The position numbers were made by a program, and so were the translations under genes. A stretch of DNA of 63,410 bases from CALISC01 sp963542545 (GTDB taxonomy: Bacteria; Bacillota_I; Bacilli_A; Acholeplasmatales; Acholeplasmataceae), in assembly GCA_963542545.1 (NCBI GenBank), contig CAUTWO010000003.1:1-63410 (forward strand). Reading direction: 5' to 3'. Numbering within the stretch: position 1 is the stretch's first letter; each line of letters begins with the position of its first letter. Of this stretch, positions 17,465-26,298 are shown one piece after another. The notes below the pieces were generated by a model. That model did no database searches. It saw only the letters and a program-made list of their open reading frames with translations, and was not told the DNA's origin.

Positions 17465-17477
17465 AACTGTTTATAGT

Positions 17478-18116
17478 CTAAACTGATTTAAAAATTTCTG
17501 CTCTAAGTTGCCAAATGTATTGCAAACCTGACCAGATAGTTAAAATAACTGAAATTAAAATTAAAGAAAAAGAAATTATTGGAAAGTAAGAAAATAGTAT
17601 ATTGTCTAAACCAAAGCCATTGAAAAGTAACCAAATTAGTGCAAGTAGAGTAAAGGCTGTTTTGACTTTGCCAAGCCAAGCCGCGGCAACTACTTTATTT
17701 TCGCCTACTGCAACTAACCTAGCTGCTGTAACTAAAAATTCACGTGTTAAAATTAAAAGAACAGAAACTAAATAAAGCAGTAAAAATAAGCGAATACCCG
17801 AAATTTCCATTCTAAATTGTGTTTGCCAAAACGGAAAAACTGGTAAAAAAATCAGTGCCGTAAACACTAAAATCTTGTCGGCAATTGGGTCTAGAAACTT
17901 ACCAAAAGTAGTGACTTCGCCGCGTTTTCTGGCAAGATACCCATCTAAAAAATCAGTAAAAGAAGCGAGGCAAAACAGCAGAAGAAAAACCAGTTGTGCA
18001 ATCGTGATTTGAAAAAACCCACGAATTTCTGCCTGCAGAGATGGCACGAAAAGTAAAATTAAAGAAACTGGAATTAAAGCAATTCTGCTTAAAGTAATTT
18101 TGTTGGCAATTGTCAT
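17478..18116 (-). CDS. pgsA: CDP-diacylglycerol-glycerol-3-phosphate 3-phosphatidyltransferase
   Basis: A 212-residue integral membrane enzyme that joins CDP-diacylglycerol to glycerol-3-phosphate, the committed step to phosphatidylglycerol. The CDP-alcohol phosphotransferase signature D-G-x2-A-R-x8-G-x3-D-x3-D is visible as DGYLARKRGEVTTFGKFLDPIADK around residues 58-81 (the two outer blocks hold the Asp ligands). About six hydrophobic helices surround it. It is monocistronic: terminator after it, divergent from rpsT. Confidence 0.93.
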   Translation of the reverse strand: MTIANKITLSRIALIPVSLILLFVPSLQAEIRGFFQITIAQLVFLLLFCLASFTDFLDGYLARKRGEVTTFGKFLDPIADKILVFTALIFLPVFPFWQTQFRMEISGIRLFLLLYLVSVLLILTREFLVTAARLVAVGENKVVAAAWLGKVKTAFTLLALIWLLFNGFGLDNILFSYFPIISFSLILISVILTIWSGLQYIWQLRAEIFKSV

Positions 18117-18157
18117 TTAAAATCTCCTTTTTTCTTTTAAAAAAATGCGTAATAATG

Positions 18158-18177
18158 TATAATTGATAACGTTGGAG
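18158..18177 (+). promoter_or_regulatory. -10 box and ribosome site of rpsT
   Basis: TATAAT (18158-18163) lies 20 nt before the start and is followed by GGAGG (18173-18177). No good -35 match is visible. Confidence 0.6.
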
Positions 18178-18182
18178 GAATT

Positions 18183-18443
18183 ATGGCTAACATCAAACAA
18201 CAGATTAAAAGAAATAAAACAAACGAAAAGGCTCGTTTGCGCAACAAGTCTTTTAAATCAGCTTGCAAAACTGCAATGAAGAAAGTCAACTTAGCCGTTG
18301 AACAAGGTGATAAGACTCAAGCAATTTTAGCATTAAACGCAGCATACAAGAAATTAGACATGGGCCAAAGCAAGGGAATTTATCATAAAAACTTCGTTGC
18401 TCGCCATAAATCTAATTTAGCGCTTAAAGTTAATCAACTGTAA
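18183..18443 (+). CDS. rpsT: Small ribosomal subunit protein bS20
   Basis: The 86-residue basic protein starts MANIKQQIKRNKTNEKARL and ends in the KGIYHKN..ARHKSNL block typical of bS20, which binds 16S rRNA at the base of the 30S body. It is a single plus-strand gene with promoter and terminator, converging on the holA operon, the usual holA-rpsT neighbourhood of Firmicutes. Confidence 0.96.
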   Translation: MANIKQQIKRNKTNEKARLRNKSFKSACKTAMKKVNLAVEQGDKTQAILALNAAYKKLDMGQSKGIYHKNFVARHKSNLALKVNQL

Positions 18444-18444
18444 G

Positions 18445-18476
18445 AAAGGAGTTTTAAAAGAAACTCCTTTTCTTTT
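18445..18476 (+). terminator. Terminator of rpsT
   Basis: AAAGGAGTTT pairs with AAACTCCTTT across 6 nt, followed by TCTTTTT, directly after the stop codon. Confidence 0.85.
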
Positions 18477-18515
18477 TCTCAGAAAACTTTTTTTAAAACC
18501 AAATATACTGACTTT

Positions 18516-18541
18516 AAAAAATGCGGGTTATCGCATTTTTT
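18516..18541 (-). terminator. Terminator of the holA-exonuclease pair, with the stop codon in its loop
   Basis: AAAAAATGCG (18516-18525) pairs with CGCATTTTTT (18532-18541). The 6-nt loop contains the TAA stop of the exonuclease gene. Confidence 0.85.
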
Positions 18542-19217
18542 TATCTAGTTTAAAGGTAAGGATATCCTTAAGCCCACCACGTTGTGGCAGATACAAAATT
18601 TGTGCGAATCTTAAATTTTCAGGCACAGGATAGGCAGCAGGATATCCCAAAGTATTGACGTAGTGAGTTAAAAGTACACCGTTATCCGCGTGCTCTTCAA
18701 ACATTTTTAGCATCAACTCGTAAGTCGCCAAAATATCGTCGCACGCTCGGTGAGTGTTTTCAGTTGCAACCCCGTATTTAGCGATTGCATTTTTTAATTT
18801 CCAAGGAAAGCCATTGAAGTCACGATAAAGCGCAATTACGTCTAAAACATCGTTTTCAAGACGGTAATCTGGCTCAAATAGACAAATAAAGCGGTGCAAG
18901 AAATTCAGGTCAAAGTTCACATTGTAGCCAATTAAAATCGGCTCGTCTTTAAGCAGTTCTTTAATTTCTTGGTAAGCCTCGGCTTTAGTTACTCCGCTTT
19001 CGTTTATCATTTCTTGGGTTATGTGAGTAAGTTCCGTAATAATTTCAGGAATTGGTTCTTTGTTTTGAATTAAAAGGTCAACTCTTTTAACTTCCTTGTA
19101 GTCTTTGCCATTTTTTTCTAGCAAAATTGCCCCAAACTCAATAATTTCGTTTTTAAAAGAGTCAAGTCCGGTGGTCTCTAAGTCAAACAATAGTATTTTT
19201 TTGTGTTTTAAATCCAT
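18528..19217 (-). CDS. DnaQ-like 3'-5' exonuclease
   Basis: A 229-residue DEDDh exonuclease: LLFDLETTGLD (Exo I) near residue 10, IGYNVNFDLNFLHRF (Exo II) near 97, and HRACDDILATYELM (Exo III) near 152. It resembles the PolC exonuclease domain or DnaQ, so proofreading or DNA trimming is expected. A GGAGG encoded in the last codons of holA lies 8 nt before the ATG. Coupling to the clamp-loader subunit supports a replication role. I do not assign a symbol because PolC-type polymerases carry their own exonuclease. Confidence 0.88.
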   Translation of the reverse strand: MDLKHKKILLFDLETTGLDSFKNEIIEFGAILLEKNGKDYKEVKRVDLLIQNKEPIPEIITELTHITQEMINESGVTKAEAYQEIKELLKDEPILIGYNVNFDLNFLHRFICLFEPDYRLENDVLDVIALYRDFNGFPWKLKNAIAKYGVATENTHRACDDILATYELMLKMFEEHADNGVLLTHYVNTLGYPAAYPVPENLRFAQILYLPQRGGLKDILTFKLDKKMR

Positions 19218-19220
19218 TTT

Positions 19221-20141
19221 TCAGTCCTCCATGATAAAAAAATTAAAAACATCTTGAATATTTCTAGTGTCGTATTTAAATAAATAGTCAAAGTCTGCCA
19301 GTTTCTGCATTTTATTTACAAGGTAAGTTTCAGGAAAAACTTTGGCTTCTTTTAAGATAAGCGCGGCTCTTGTGTTTGATACAAAAGCAGAGGTACTCAG
19401 TGTTTCAACTGGGTTTGGCGAAGAACTTGCTTGCTTTGCTAAGTATAGGTTTAAATAGGCTAAATATATTAACTTATTTAAGTGAGTCAAAGAAACGCCA
19501 GCACTTACAAACTCATTAAACAAAGCAATGGCTTGTTGCTTTTCTTTGTTTAAAATTAGTTTAATTAAAGTAAAAACATCTTTAGTTTCTGTTTTTAAGT
19601 TAAGCGCTTGAATTATTTCGGTTTCTGCTAAATTAGCGCTTATTGCTAATTTAACTTTGTTTAGTTCAGATAAAAATAAGTCGTAATCAGTTAAAAAAAT
19701 AGTTTTAAGGCTTTCAACTAAATTTGCAAATTTACCAGGTTCTTTAATTTCTTTTTTGATAATTTCTGTAAACTCGTTTAAAGGAATTTCAGAGAAATCA
19801 AAGTACTCGGCAACTAACATAATTTTATTTAAATTAGGATTAGTAAAATCAACTTTATCTAAAATCAAGTACAAATTAACTTTAGTGCTTTCTTTAACTA
19901 AGTTTAGACATTTTACAAGGTCTGCTGTGTTTTTTTCACTTCTAAGCAGCTGGTCTAAGTTAGTCAAAACTAAATTTTTTTGACTCAAAATTAAGCCAAC
20001 TGTTTGGCATTCGTTGGTGACTTCAGATATAGTACAATCTGTTAAATCAAGAAAAATAAAGTCAGATTCTATTGATTTTTTAGCCTCTTTAATTCTTTTT
20101 AAAGAATAGGCAAGAGACTGGTTTTTAATGACGTAATTCAC
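19221..20141 (-). CDS. holA: DNA polymerase III subunit delta
   Basis: A 306-residue protein with the HolA layout: the N-terminal AAA+-like part without a P-loop (LVLTNLDQLLRSEKN near 77), the helical middle, and the C-terminal collar helices (LTHLNKLIYLAYLNLYLAKQ). Delta opens the sliding clamp in the clamp loader. Identity rests also on position next to rpsT. The start is GTG at 20141. A TATACT box ends 6 nt before it and no ribosome site is visible, which suggests a leaderless message. It ends with TGA. Confidence 0.78.
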   Translation of the reverse strand: MNYVIKNQSLAYSLKRIKEAKKSIESDFIFLDLTDCTISEVTNECQTVGLILSQKNLVLTNLDQLLRSEKNTADLVKCLNLVKESTKVNLYLILDKVDFTNPNLNKIMLVAEYFDFSEIPLNEFTEIIKKEIKEPGKFANLVESLKTIFLTDYDLFLSELNKVKLAISANLAETEIIQALNLKTETKDVFTLIKLILNKEKQQAIALFNEFVSAGVSLTHLNKLIYLAYLNLYLAKQASSSPNPVETLSTSAFVSNTRAALILKEAKVFPETYLVNKMQKLADFDYLFKYDTRNIQDVFNFFIMED

Positions 20142-20147
20142 ATATAA

Positions 20148-20156
20148 AGTATAGCA
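20148..20156 (-). promoter_or_regulatory. Extended -10 of holA, implying a leaderless start
   Basis: TGC then TATACT on the minus strand is separated from the GTG start by only 6 nt, so transcription would begin at or next to the start codon. Confidence 0.5.
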
Positions 20157-20244
20157 TTTAAGCGCTAGATTGAGATAGACTTAATTTAAATTTAGGTTGA
20201 TTTTCAATCTCTAAAAACACTTTACTTTAAGTCTTTTTCAAGAC

Positions 20245-21288
20245 TTAAATTTTAATATATTTGGTTGAACGTCCCCTGCCAATTTGTTTTATTTTCAGGT
20301 TCTCTTGCAACTCTTTTAACGCTCTTTCAACTGTTCGTTGTGATAACGCTGGCAAAAGAATTAAAATATCGTTTTTAGACAAGGGTTCTAACGTTTTTTT
20401 AAAAACTTGCAAAACTCTTTCTTGCGATGTTAATCTGTTTTTGGCAATTAGTTTAAACCTATCTTCACACTCTTCGTAGGCCCTTAAAATAATTCCAAGC
20501 ATATATTTAATAAAAGGAAGTTCGTTGTTTTCGCCAGTATGCCAGTTTTCACTGGATTTTTGTAAAGTCTCGTAATAGGTGTCTTTACTTTCTTCAATTA
20601 GCATTTCAATACTGATATATTTGCCAACAAAATAATCGGCTTTATATAGCAAAAGTAGTGTTAAAATTCTACTCATTCTACCGTTTCCATCATCAAACGG
20701 GTGAATACACAGAAAATCGTGTATAGCAGTTGGTATCAGCAGTAGTGGCGGAACTCCTTCTTTTATGGCTTCACTGTATGCTTTTGTCATTTCGTCAAAA
20801 TATCTTTCTGTTTCAAAGGAACTTACTGGCTGACAACGAACTTTTTTATTTCCGTTTGAGTCTACTTCTACAATTAAGTTATCCATTGTTTTAAAATTTC
20901 CTTTATGTGTATTAAAGGAATATGAATACAGTTGATTGTGTAAAGTTAAAATATTACTTTTATTAAACTCAATATGCAAATAATTGTCATGAACTAAATC
21001 AAGCACGTGTCTATATCCCACTATTTCTTCTTCATCTCTTTTTCTTGGCTCTGCTTTATTGTTCATCAATTCTTTTAATCTGGTTTCGTTTGTATAAATT
21101 CCTTCAATAGCGTTTGAAGATCTGGTACTTTGTATTTTTGCCACAGTAGTCATTTTCGTCAAAACATCTGGGTAGTTTTCTGCGTATAGTTCTTGTTTAC
21201 CTTTATATTCATGTATTTTTACAATAATATCGTGAATTCTTGTTGGTAAAGATAATTCAATCAGTTTTAGATAGTTAAACTTTCTCAT
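20245..21288 (-). CDS. Fic family protein with C-terminal winged helix
   Basis: A 347-residue Fic enzyme. The active-site motif HPFDDGNGRMSR is at about residues 196-207 and is complete, so AMP (or other nucleotide) transfer to a protein is expected. An N-terminal inhibitory motif (SNAIEG, matching [S/T]xxxE[G/N]) puts it in the self-inhibited class II. The last ~60 residues (LSKNDILILL..LSQRTVERALKEL) look like a winged helix-turn-helix, suggesting DNA binding. The second of two adjacent ATGs is chosen because GAGGT is 6 nt away. A 12-bp palindrome abuts its promoter, a possible autoregulatory operator. Confidence 0.9.
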   Translation of the reverse strand: MRKFNYLKLIELSLPTRIHDIIVKIHEYKGKQELYAENYPDVLTKMTTVAKIQSTRSSNAIEGIYTNETRLKELMNNKAEPRKRDEEEIVGYRHVLDLVHDNYLHIEFNKSNILTLHNQLYSYSFNTHKGNFKTMDNLIVEVDSNGNKKVRCQPVSSFETERYFDEMTKAYSEAIKEGVPPLLLIPTAIHDFLCIHPFDDGNGRMSRILTLLLLYKADYFVGKYISIEMLIEESKDTYYETLQKSSENWHTGENNELPFIKYMLGIILRAYEECEDRFKLIAKNRLTSQERVLQVFKKTLEPLSKNDILILLPALSQRTVERALKELQENLKIKQIGRGRSTKYIKI

Positions 21289-21311
21289 CATGTACCTCTT
21301 TTTTCATAGCC

Positions 21312-21341
21312 ATTTTACCATATTTGGCTTACATAAGTCAA
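21312..21341 (-). promoter_or_regulatory. Promoter of the Fic gene
   Basis: TTGACT (21341-21336) and TAAAAT (21317-21312) on the minus strand are 18 nt apart, close to the sigma-A consensus. Confidence 0.7.
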
Positions 21342-21369
21342 TTATGGCGAGGTTATTCTCGCCATAATT
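21340..21369. repeat. Perfect 12-bp inverted repeat at the Fic promoter
   Basis: AATTATGGCGAG (21340-21351) and CTCGCCATAATT (21358-21369) are exact reverse complements across GTTATT. It begins at the -35 box of the Fic promoter and extends upstream, as expected for an operator. No T-tail follows on either strand, which argues against a terminator. Confidence 0.65.
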
Positions 21370-21537
21370 ATAAATTTGTCGTATTAAATCTTCATTTGGC
21401 GAAAAGATTAAATTGTGTTTAATATTGTTAGATTAACATATGTACCAAACATTTTAAGCAAGTTTTTAATAGCAAAAATATTAAATTAAATTTGGCTTAA
21501 TCAGTTTAAAAAACTTTTATTTTACTTATAAATTAAC

Positions 21538-21543
21538 TATAAT
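21538..21543 (+). promoter_or_regulatory. -10 box of the S41 lipoprotein gene
   Basis: TATAAT lies 25 nt before the ATG, with AAAGGAG between. The -35 region is A/T-rich with no clear match. Confidence 0.5.
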
Positions 21544-21568
21544 AAAATCAGTTTGTAAAGGAGCAAAA

Positions 21569-24451
21569 ATGAAAAAAATCTTATCGCTAATTATGCTATT
21601 TACCTTTATTTTTACACTTGCCTCTTGTGTTAATCCAAAAGACAAAGCGTTTCTCGGAATGGAGGCGCCTTTTGGTAAGAGTAAAGTAGTTAAATCAAGT
21701 TTTAATTTACCACAAGAAATTCAGGGTGTAAAAATCAAATGGACTCTTAAATACATTCCTAAAAAGAATGAAAAAGGTGCATCTGAGATTTCTGGGGCTA
21801 CTGTTAAAATTGTCAGAAACGAAATTGACCAAAAATATGAACTGATTGCCAAAAATGAACGTGGCAAAACAGTTTCATTTGACTTTACAGTTCCAGCTTT
21901 AGACAAAGTTAAAAAACTAGAAGTTAGTTTCTTTAACAAAGCGGGCAGTTTAATTCAAAAAGTTGAGTATACCGAAAACGAAACAATTCAAATAACATTT
22001 ACACCAGAACAACTTGGTTTATCTCAAGACGAAGAGTTTGTTGGTTGGAGCAATTCAAAAAACAGTCAAACTGCTTTAGATTCAATTAAGGCTACTCAAG
22101 AAAACCAAAGTCTGTATCCAGTTTACCGTCTAAAAGAAAATGCTAAAAAAATTACAATTAACTTCTTTGACAAAAAAGGTAACTTAATTGAAGCCATTGA
22201 GCACGACTTTGGCCAAAGTATTTCAAAAACTTTTTCTGATAAACAACTTGGACTTGGTCAAGATGAAGAGTTTTTAGGATGGACTCCTTTTAAAGGAGAG
22301 GCAGCAGTTCCTGATTTGAAAGCCAAAAAAGAAAACAAAAACCTGTATCCTGCTTACCGCCAAAAAGAAAATCAAGGTCCAACTAATAAAATTACAATTA
22401 ACTTCTTTGACAAAACTGGCGATTTAATTGAAGCAATTGAATACACCGAAGGCGAACAAATCTATCAAGGTTTTTCAGAATCTCAACTTAAACTAGCGAG
22501 TGACGAAAAACTAATTGGTTGGACTAACCGAAAAGGCGGCACTACTCCACTTTCTTCGCTTGTGGCCAAAAAAGAAAACAAAAACCTGTATCCTGTAATT
22601 CAAAAACAAACCAAACCAGATCCTGGTGCTACTGCCGAAATTCCAGAAGACCCAGAAGGAGAAGGTAAAGGTGACTTAGAGCAGGCAAAAGAATCTAAAA
22701 CTAAAGTAGATTTATCTGGAGTTGAAAAAAATCCAACAACTCCTGGATTTACACCGAAGTCAACTCAAGAAAAAGACATTAGACACACTTCTAAAAATAA
22801 AAAACTAGGAGTTAAACCCTTAAAGGCCGTTGAAGTTGAACAAGAAGTTTACTACACAACTTTGGAAAACTTCTTTAAATCCCTTGGCAACTTAGTTGAT
22901 TACCGCAAAGAATACAAAAACCAAAAAGACCAAGAAGGCAGAGTTTACACCTTAAAAAAACGCATTGAAAAAGTACAAAACGGCCATGTTTACTCACTTA
23001 AACTAATTCAAGAGTTTGAGTTTACTTCAACCCCTCCTGGTGTTGAAAAGGTTGAAAACTATACTTTAACTAGTGAAATTTACTACGATGCTTTAAGTGG
23101 TAAGTTAACTATTTCTAAAGTTTCTTTGCTTGACGATATTTTTTCAGAAGAAGAAGGTGATTTTGTTTCTTTTTCAGACTACCGCTTTAGAGGTAGAATT
23201 GAGTCTAGACCAGATAAAGAAAAAGGCCGTATTTTTGATTTAAAGAAATACCAACTAATGGGTTGGCAACAAAACGGAAAAGAACCGGTGTTACCAGTTT
23301 CTGTGCTTTCAATGATTGTACACGAAAAAAGCGGATTTGCCACTTACTGGACAGGATATGAAATCCGCACTAACGAAGTTGCAAGTGATGGAGATAAATC
23401 AATTGACCCTGAAGATGCAAATGAAAAAGATGGTAAGTTCTATCCGCATGCAGATGACGAAGAGGAAGAAAAAGTACCAAAATCCGTCTATTCGCTTTGG
23501 TTTAAATCAATTAACTTCTTTGTCTCTGAATACTACTGGGCAATTGACCGTAAAGAAAAACTGATAGATTCAATAAATAAAAATAAAGAAAATCTGTTAA
23601 CTGAAAACTCAACTGATTACTATCAAACACTAAATCAACTGTTGGAAGACACTGAAGACTTCCACTCAGGACTATTCGCGCTTGCCTCTGCTTTTCTTTA
23701 TGTCAACGGGAACCGTCAGTATGACAACGAAAATAAACAAAAAATTGAAGCGATAAAAAAAGCTATGGCAGAAAAAATAAATAAAGAAATTGAAATTTCA
23801 AATGACGGTAAAACTGCTATCATTAACTTAACTCAAATCAACTATGAAAATGAAAATGACAAAAGTATATTAGACAAATACTTAGAACTGACTAAAAAGA
23901 TTAAAAAAGATTACCCAACTGTTGAAAACTTAGTTATCAACCTAGCAATTAACGGCGGTGGTGATGTTTACGCTGCTATTGAGTTTGTTGCAGCCTTAGC
24001 CGGTCCAGATAAAGAAATTTTTTACAGTGAATATAATGCAGCAACTTACAAAACTGACACAACTTATGCGAGAACCACTTTAAAAGCCACCGAACTTCCT
24101 AAGTTCAAGCGTTCATTTCTACAAACTAGTGTAGGTTCGTTTTCATCGGCTTCTATGATTGCAGGTATAGTTCGTGATAACAAAATCATGCCAGTAATTG
24201 GCACTAAAACTGGAGGTGGTGCGTCTAGTACCACTCAGGCTTACTTACCGTGTGGGTCTGTTGTTGACTACTCTTCAGACAGCGTGTATTTGACTGCCAA
24301 AAAAACCGTAGAAGCTGCGCACCGTGAGGCTGAGTTTGGAGTTGAACCTAACTACAACTACGGCTTTTCTGAAGACTACGACAACATCGCAAACTTCTTT
24401 AACCCAAATTATGTTGCCCAAAAACTAGCTGAGTTTAACTTGCTTGGCTAA
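21569..24451 (+). CDS. Lipoprotein with three InlB-like repeats and an S41 (tail-specific) protease domain
   Basis: A 960-residue lipoprotein: signal peptide with lipobox LASC (Cys20). Three repeats at about 116-187, 194-264 and 274-343 share ITINFFDK-G-LIEAIE, F-GW and NLYP, an InlB-like beta-grasp pattern. After a charged Pro/Glu linker and a large middle region, residues ~760-920 look like peptidase S41: LVINLAINGGGDVY, the nucleophile region SFSSASMIAG (Ser near 857-861) and GTKTGGGAS with the putative Lys. A surface protease role is inferred. TATAAT at 21538-21543 and AAAGGAG precede the ATG. It is monocistronic with a strong terminator. Confidence 0.88.
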   Translation: MKKILSLIMLFTFIFTLASCVNPKDKAFLGMEAPFGKSKVVKSSFNLPQEIQGVKIKWTLKYIPKKNEKGASEISGATVKIVRNEIDQKYELIAKNERGKTVSFDFTVPALDKVKKLEVSFFNKAGSLIQKVEYTENETIQITFTPEQLGLSQDEEFVGWSNSKNSQTALDSIKATQENQSLYPVYRLKENAKKITINFFDKKGNLIEAIEHDFGQSISKTFSDKQLGLGQDEEFLGWTPFKGEAAVPDLKAKKENKNLYPAYRQKENQGPTNKITINFFDKTGDLIEAIEYTEGEQIYQGFSESQLKLASDEKLIGWTNRKGGTTPLSSLVAKKENKNLYPVIQKQTKPDPGATAEIPEDPEGEGKGDLEQAKESKTKVDLSGVEKNPTTPGFTPKSTQEKDIRHTSKNKKLGVKPLKAVEVEQEVYYTTLENFFKSLGNLVDYRKEYKNQKDQEGRVYTLKKRIEKVQNGHVYSLKLIQEFEFTSTPPGVEKVENYTLTSEIYYDALSGKLTISKVSLLDDIFSEEEGDFVSFSDYRFRGRIESRPDKEKGRIFDLKKYQLMGWQQNGKEPVLPVSVLSMIVHEKSGFATYWTGYEIRTNEVASDGDKSIDPEDANEKDGKFYPHADDEEEEKVPKSVYSLWFKSINFFVSEYYWAIDRKEKLIDSINKNKENLLTENSTDYYQTLNQLLEDTEDFHSGLFALASAFLYVNGNRQYDNENKQKIEAIKKAMAEKINKEIEISNDGKTAIINLTQINYENENDKSILDKYLELTKKIKKDYPTVENLVINLAINGGGDVYAAIEFVAALAGPDKEIFYSEYNAATYKTDTTYARTTLKATELPKFKRSFLQTSVGSFSSASMIAGIVRDNKIMPVIGTKTGGGASSTTQAYLPCGSVVDYSSDSVYLTAKKTVEAAHREAEFGVEPNYNYGFSEDYDNIANFFNPNYVAQKLAEFNLLG

Positions 24452-24466
24452 TTAGATAAGCAAAGC

Positions 24467-24503
24467 AAAAAAGTACATTCAACGAGGTTTAATGTACTTT
24501 TTT
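24467..24503 (+). terminator. Terminator of the S41 lipoprotein gene
   Basis: AAAAAAGTACATT (24467-24479) pairs with AATGTACTTTTTT (24491-24503) across 11 nt. Confidence 0.9.
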
Positions 24504-24512
24504 AATCTTAGT

Positions 24513-24541
24513 TTGCATAAGTTTTAAAACGGACTTATAAT
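24513..24541 (+). promoter_or_regulatory. Promoter of the 438-residue lipoprotein gene
   Basis: TTGCAT (24513-24518) and TATAAT (24536-24541) are exactly 17 nt apart, 35 nt before the ATG. Confidence 0.8.
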
Positions 24542-24576
24542 AAAGTAGAAAGTTGGTTCATAAAGCGAGGTACTGA

Positions 24577-25893
24577 ATGATTAGGAAAATAAGTTTTTTA
24601 ATTGTTTTTTTGCTAAGTGGTTTCATGCTTTTTTCATGCAAACAAAAAGAAAAACCTGTGCCAAATCCAGATAACGGTCAAAATGAAGTAATTCCACCAA
24701 AGCCGACTCCAAACCCAACTCCTAGCCCTGAGCCTCAAAAACCAAAAACTCTGGACCGCGGTATGCTAAATATTGTAGCAAAGTCTATGTTCGTAAAAAA
24801 CTTAGATAAGTTTTTAGGCAAACCAATTGACGAAGTTGACCCAGATGACTTTATTTATAGTTTTCAAGAAACCTATGGTTGGAAAGACACAGACTTTACA
24901 CTAATTAAACCTAAGTTTGAAGACCACAACGAAGAAATTATCATAACTTATAAGTTAGCGCACAAAAACCTACTTTCTAGCGTGCAAATCCTTAAATTAA
25001 CTGGTTTTAAAAAAGCCTCGCAACCCGCAATTGAGCCGGAAGACAGTGAAGAGAGTTTAACTAAAGCTTTTCAAGACGCTGACTTAGTTTTAAGTAAAGA
25101 AAACAAAAGTACCTACTTATTTGATTTAACTGAGTATGACTTTAAACTACTCAATGTAGAAGATAAGCATCATCCTAACTTAGTTTTGGAGTTAAACAAA
25201 AACTTCTTAACGAACTCAGTGTCAGTTTCATACTACTTAAAGCAAGGGCAAGAACTGTCTTTTAAAAAAGTAAAAACTTTCGCTGACTTTAAAAACTTAG
25301 ATGCAGAGACAATTAAAGTAGAGTTTTTAAAAGTAAATCCAATTACCACCAAGTACGGCTCAGATATCTTTAAATACAGCAAAGGCTTAAAAACACAGCA
25401 CAGTGCCACAGAATTTACCTACACAATTTCTTACTTTAAAGCAAGCGAACAGACTAAATCTGTAGAAGTGTATTTAGAAGGATACTTTAAAAACTTGCGT
25501 TTTGAGACAACTATAGTTTTGACTCTTAATGCAAATAAAGATAAATACGAACTTAAATCAACAGGGATTGCTGAGTTTAATCCTAGATTAGATAAAAAGG
25601 GTTTAAAGAAGTTTGAAGTAATTACTAAAATTAACTTAAACCAAATTAAGGTAAGCGAGATTTTTTCTAAATTAAACCTGACTTTAAACAAAAATACAAA
25701 AATTGATTTACTTGCCAAATCCTCATACCTACTTAAAATTACTGCAATGCCTGCAAAAAAAGGTATATTGAAGTTAAAAATAGAGGTCACAAAAGAGTTT
25801 AAAACTTTAACTTATTATGACGGTAAATTAAGCGTAAGTACTGAACAAAAAACTGTTTTTTCACAAATTTATCAATATAACTTCCAAGAATAA
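24577..25893 (+). CDS. Lipoprotein, unknown function
   Basis: A 438-residue protein with a signal peptide and lipobox LFSC (Cys21), then a Pro/Thr-rich spacer of ~35 residues (NPTPSPEPQKP) like those in the lipoproteins at 26299 and 51091. The rest (~380 residues) is Lys-rich, beta-prone and alternates YELK/FEV strands. I recognise no family. It is probably a surface-displayed domain on a flexible stalk. It has its own promoter and terminator and sits in a block of secreted proteins, which makes a nutrient-capture or adhesion role plausible but unproven. Confidence 0.8.
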   Translation: MIRKISFLIVFLLSGFMLFSCKQKEKPVPNPDNGQNEVIPPKPTPNPTPSPEPQKPKTLDRGMLNIVAKSMFVKNLDKFLGKPIDEVDPDDFIYSFQETYGWKDTDFTLIKPKFEDHNEEIIITYKLAHKNLLSSVQILKLTGFKKASQPAIEPEDSEESLTKAFQDADLVLSKENKSTYLFDLTEYDFKLLNVEDKHHPNLVLELNKNFLTNSVSVSYYLKQGQELSFKKVKTFADFKNLDAETIKVEFLKVNPITTKYGSDIFKYSKGLKTQHSATEFTYTISYFKASEQTKSVEVYLEGYFKNLRFETTIVLTLNANKDKYELKSTGIAEFNPRLDKKGLKKFEVITKINLNQIKVSEIFSKLNLTLNKNTKIDLLAKSSYLLKITAMPAKKGILKLKIEVTKEFKTLTYYDGKLSVSTEQKTVFSQIYQYNFQE

Positions 25894-25895
25894 AA

Positions 25896-25917
25896 AAAAG
25901 CAACTTACGTTGCTTTT
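25896..25917. terminator. Bidirectional terminator between the lipoprotein and TM2 genes
   Basis: AAAAGCAAC pairs with GTTGCTTTT around the loop TTAC. It lies between two convergent genes and has A/T tails on both sides. Confidence 0.85.
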
Positions 25918-25945
25918 AAAAAAATTAAATTATTGCTTTTGGCTT

Positions 25946-26155
25946 TTAAACAATACGGCCGCCTTCGTCTCTAAATGCACCAAAGATGATTAAAAAGAAA
26001 TCAATAAGGGCGCCAATTCCAAATAAGCCACCTGTTATAAGCCAAAGAATACCTGTTCCAATTTTGCCAACGTAGAATCTATGTAATCCAAGTAAACCAA
26101 AGAAGAAACATAGAAGAAATGCAATAATTCTTGATTTGCTGCTTTTGTCTGTCAT
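25946..26155 (-). CDS. TM2 domain protein
   Basis: A 69-residue membrane protein with the TM2 layout: a basic start, a first helix (IIAFLLCFFFGLLGLHRFYVGK, two turns of which hold the GLHRFY signature), a short loop GKIGTG, and a second and third hydrophobic stretch ending in a charged tail. The ATG at 26155 is chosen over an upstream one at 26182 because AAGGAG lies 7 nt before it. TM2 proteins are common in Mollicutes; their function is not established. It is convergent with the lipoprotein gene. Confidence 0.88.
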   Translation of the reverse strand: MTDKSSKSRIIAFLLCFFFGLLGLHRFYVGKIGTGILWLITGGLFGIGALIDFFLIIFGAFRDEGGRIV

Positions 26156-26298
26156 TTTCAAACTCCTTTCTGTTATTTTCATTATAAAAAAAACAAAAGT
26201 AAAAAATCAAGGTAAAAAAAGTATTGTATTTAAGCGAACTCAACCAAGATTTTTAATCCCTTAATTGTGCTATTTTGAAATAAATATAAGGAGAAAAT

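Noticed and set aside
20226..20250. Hairpin TTTAAGTCTT/AAGACTTAAA at the Fic stop codon as terminator
   Set aside because: The stem is A/T-rich, and the minus strand after it has no clear T-run. It may contribute but is not a safe call.
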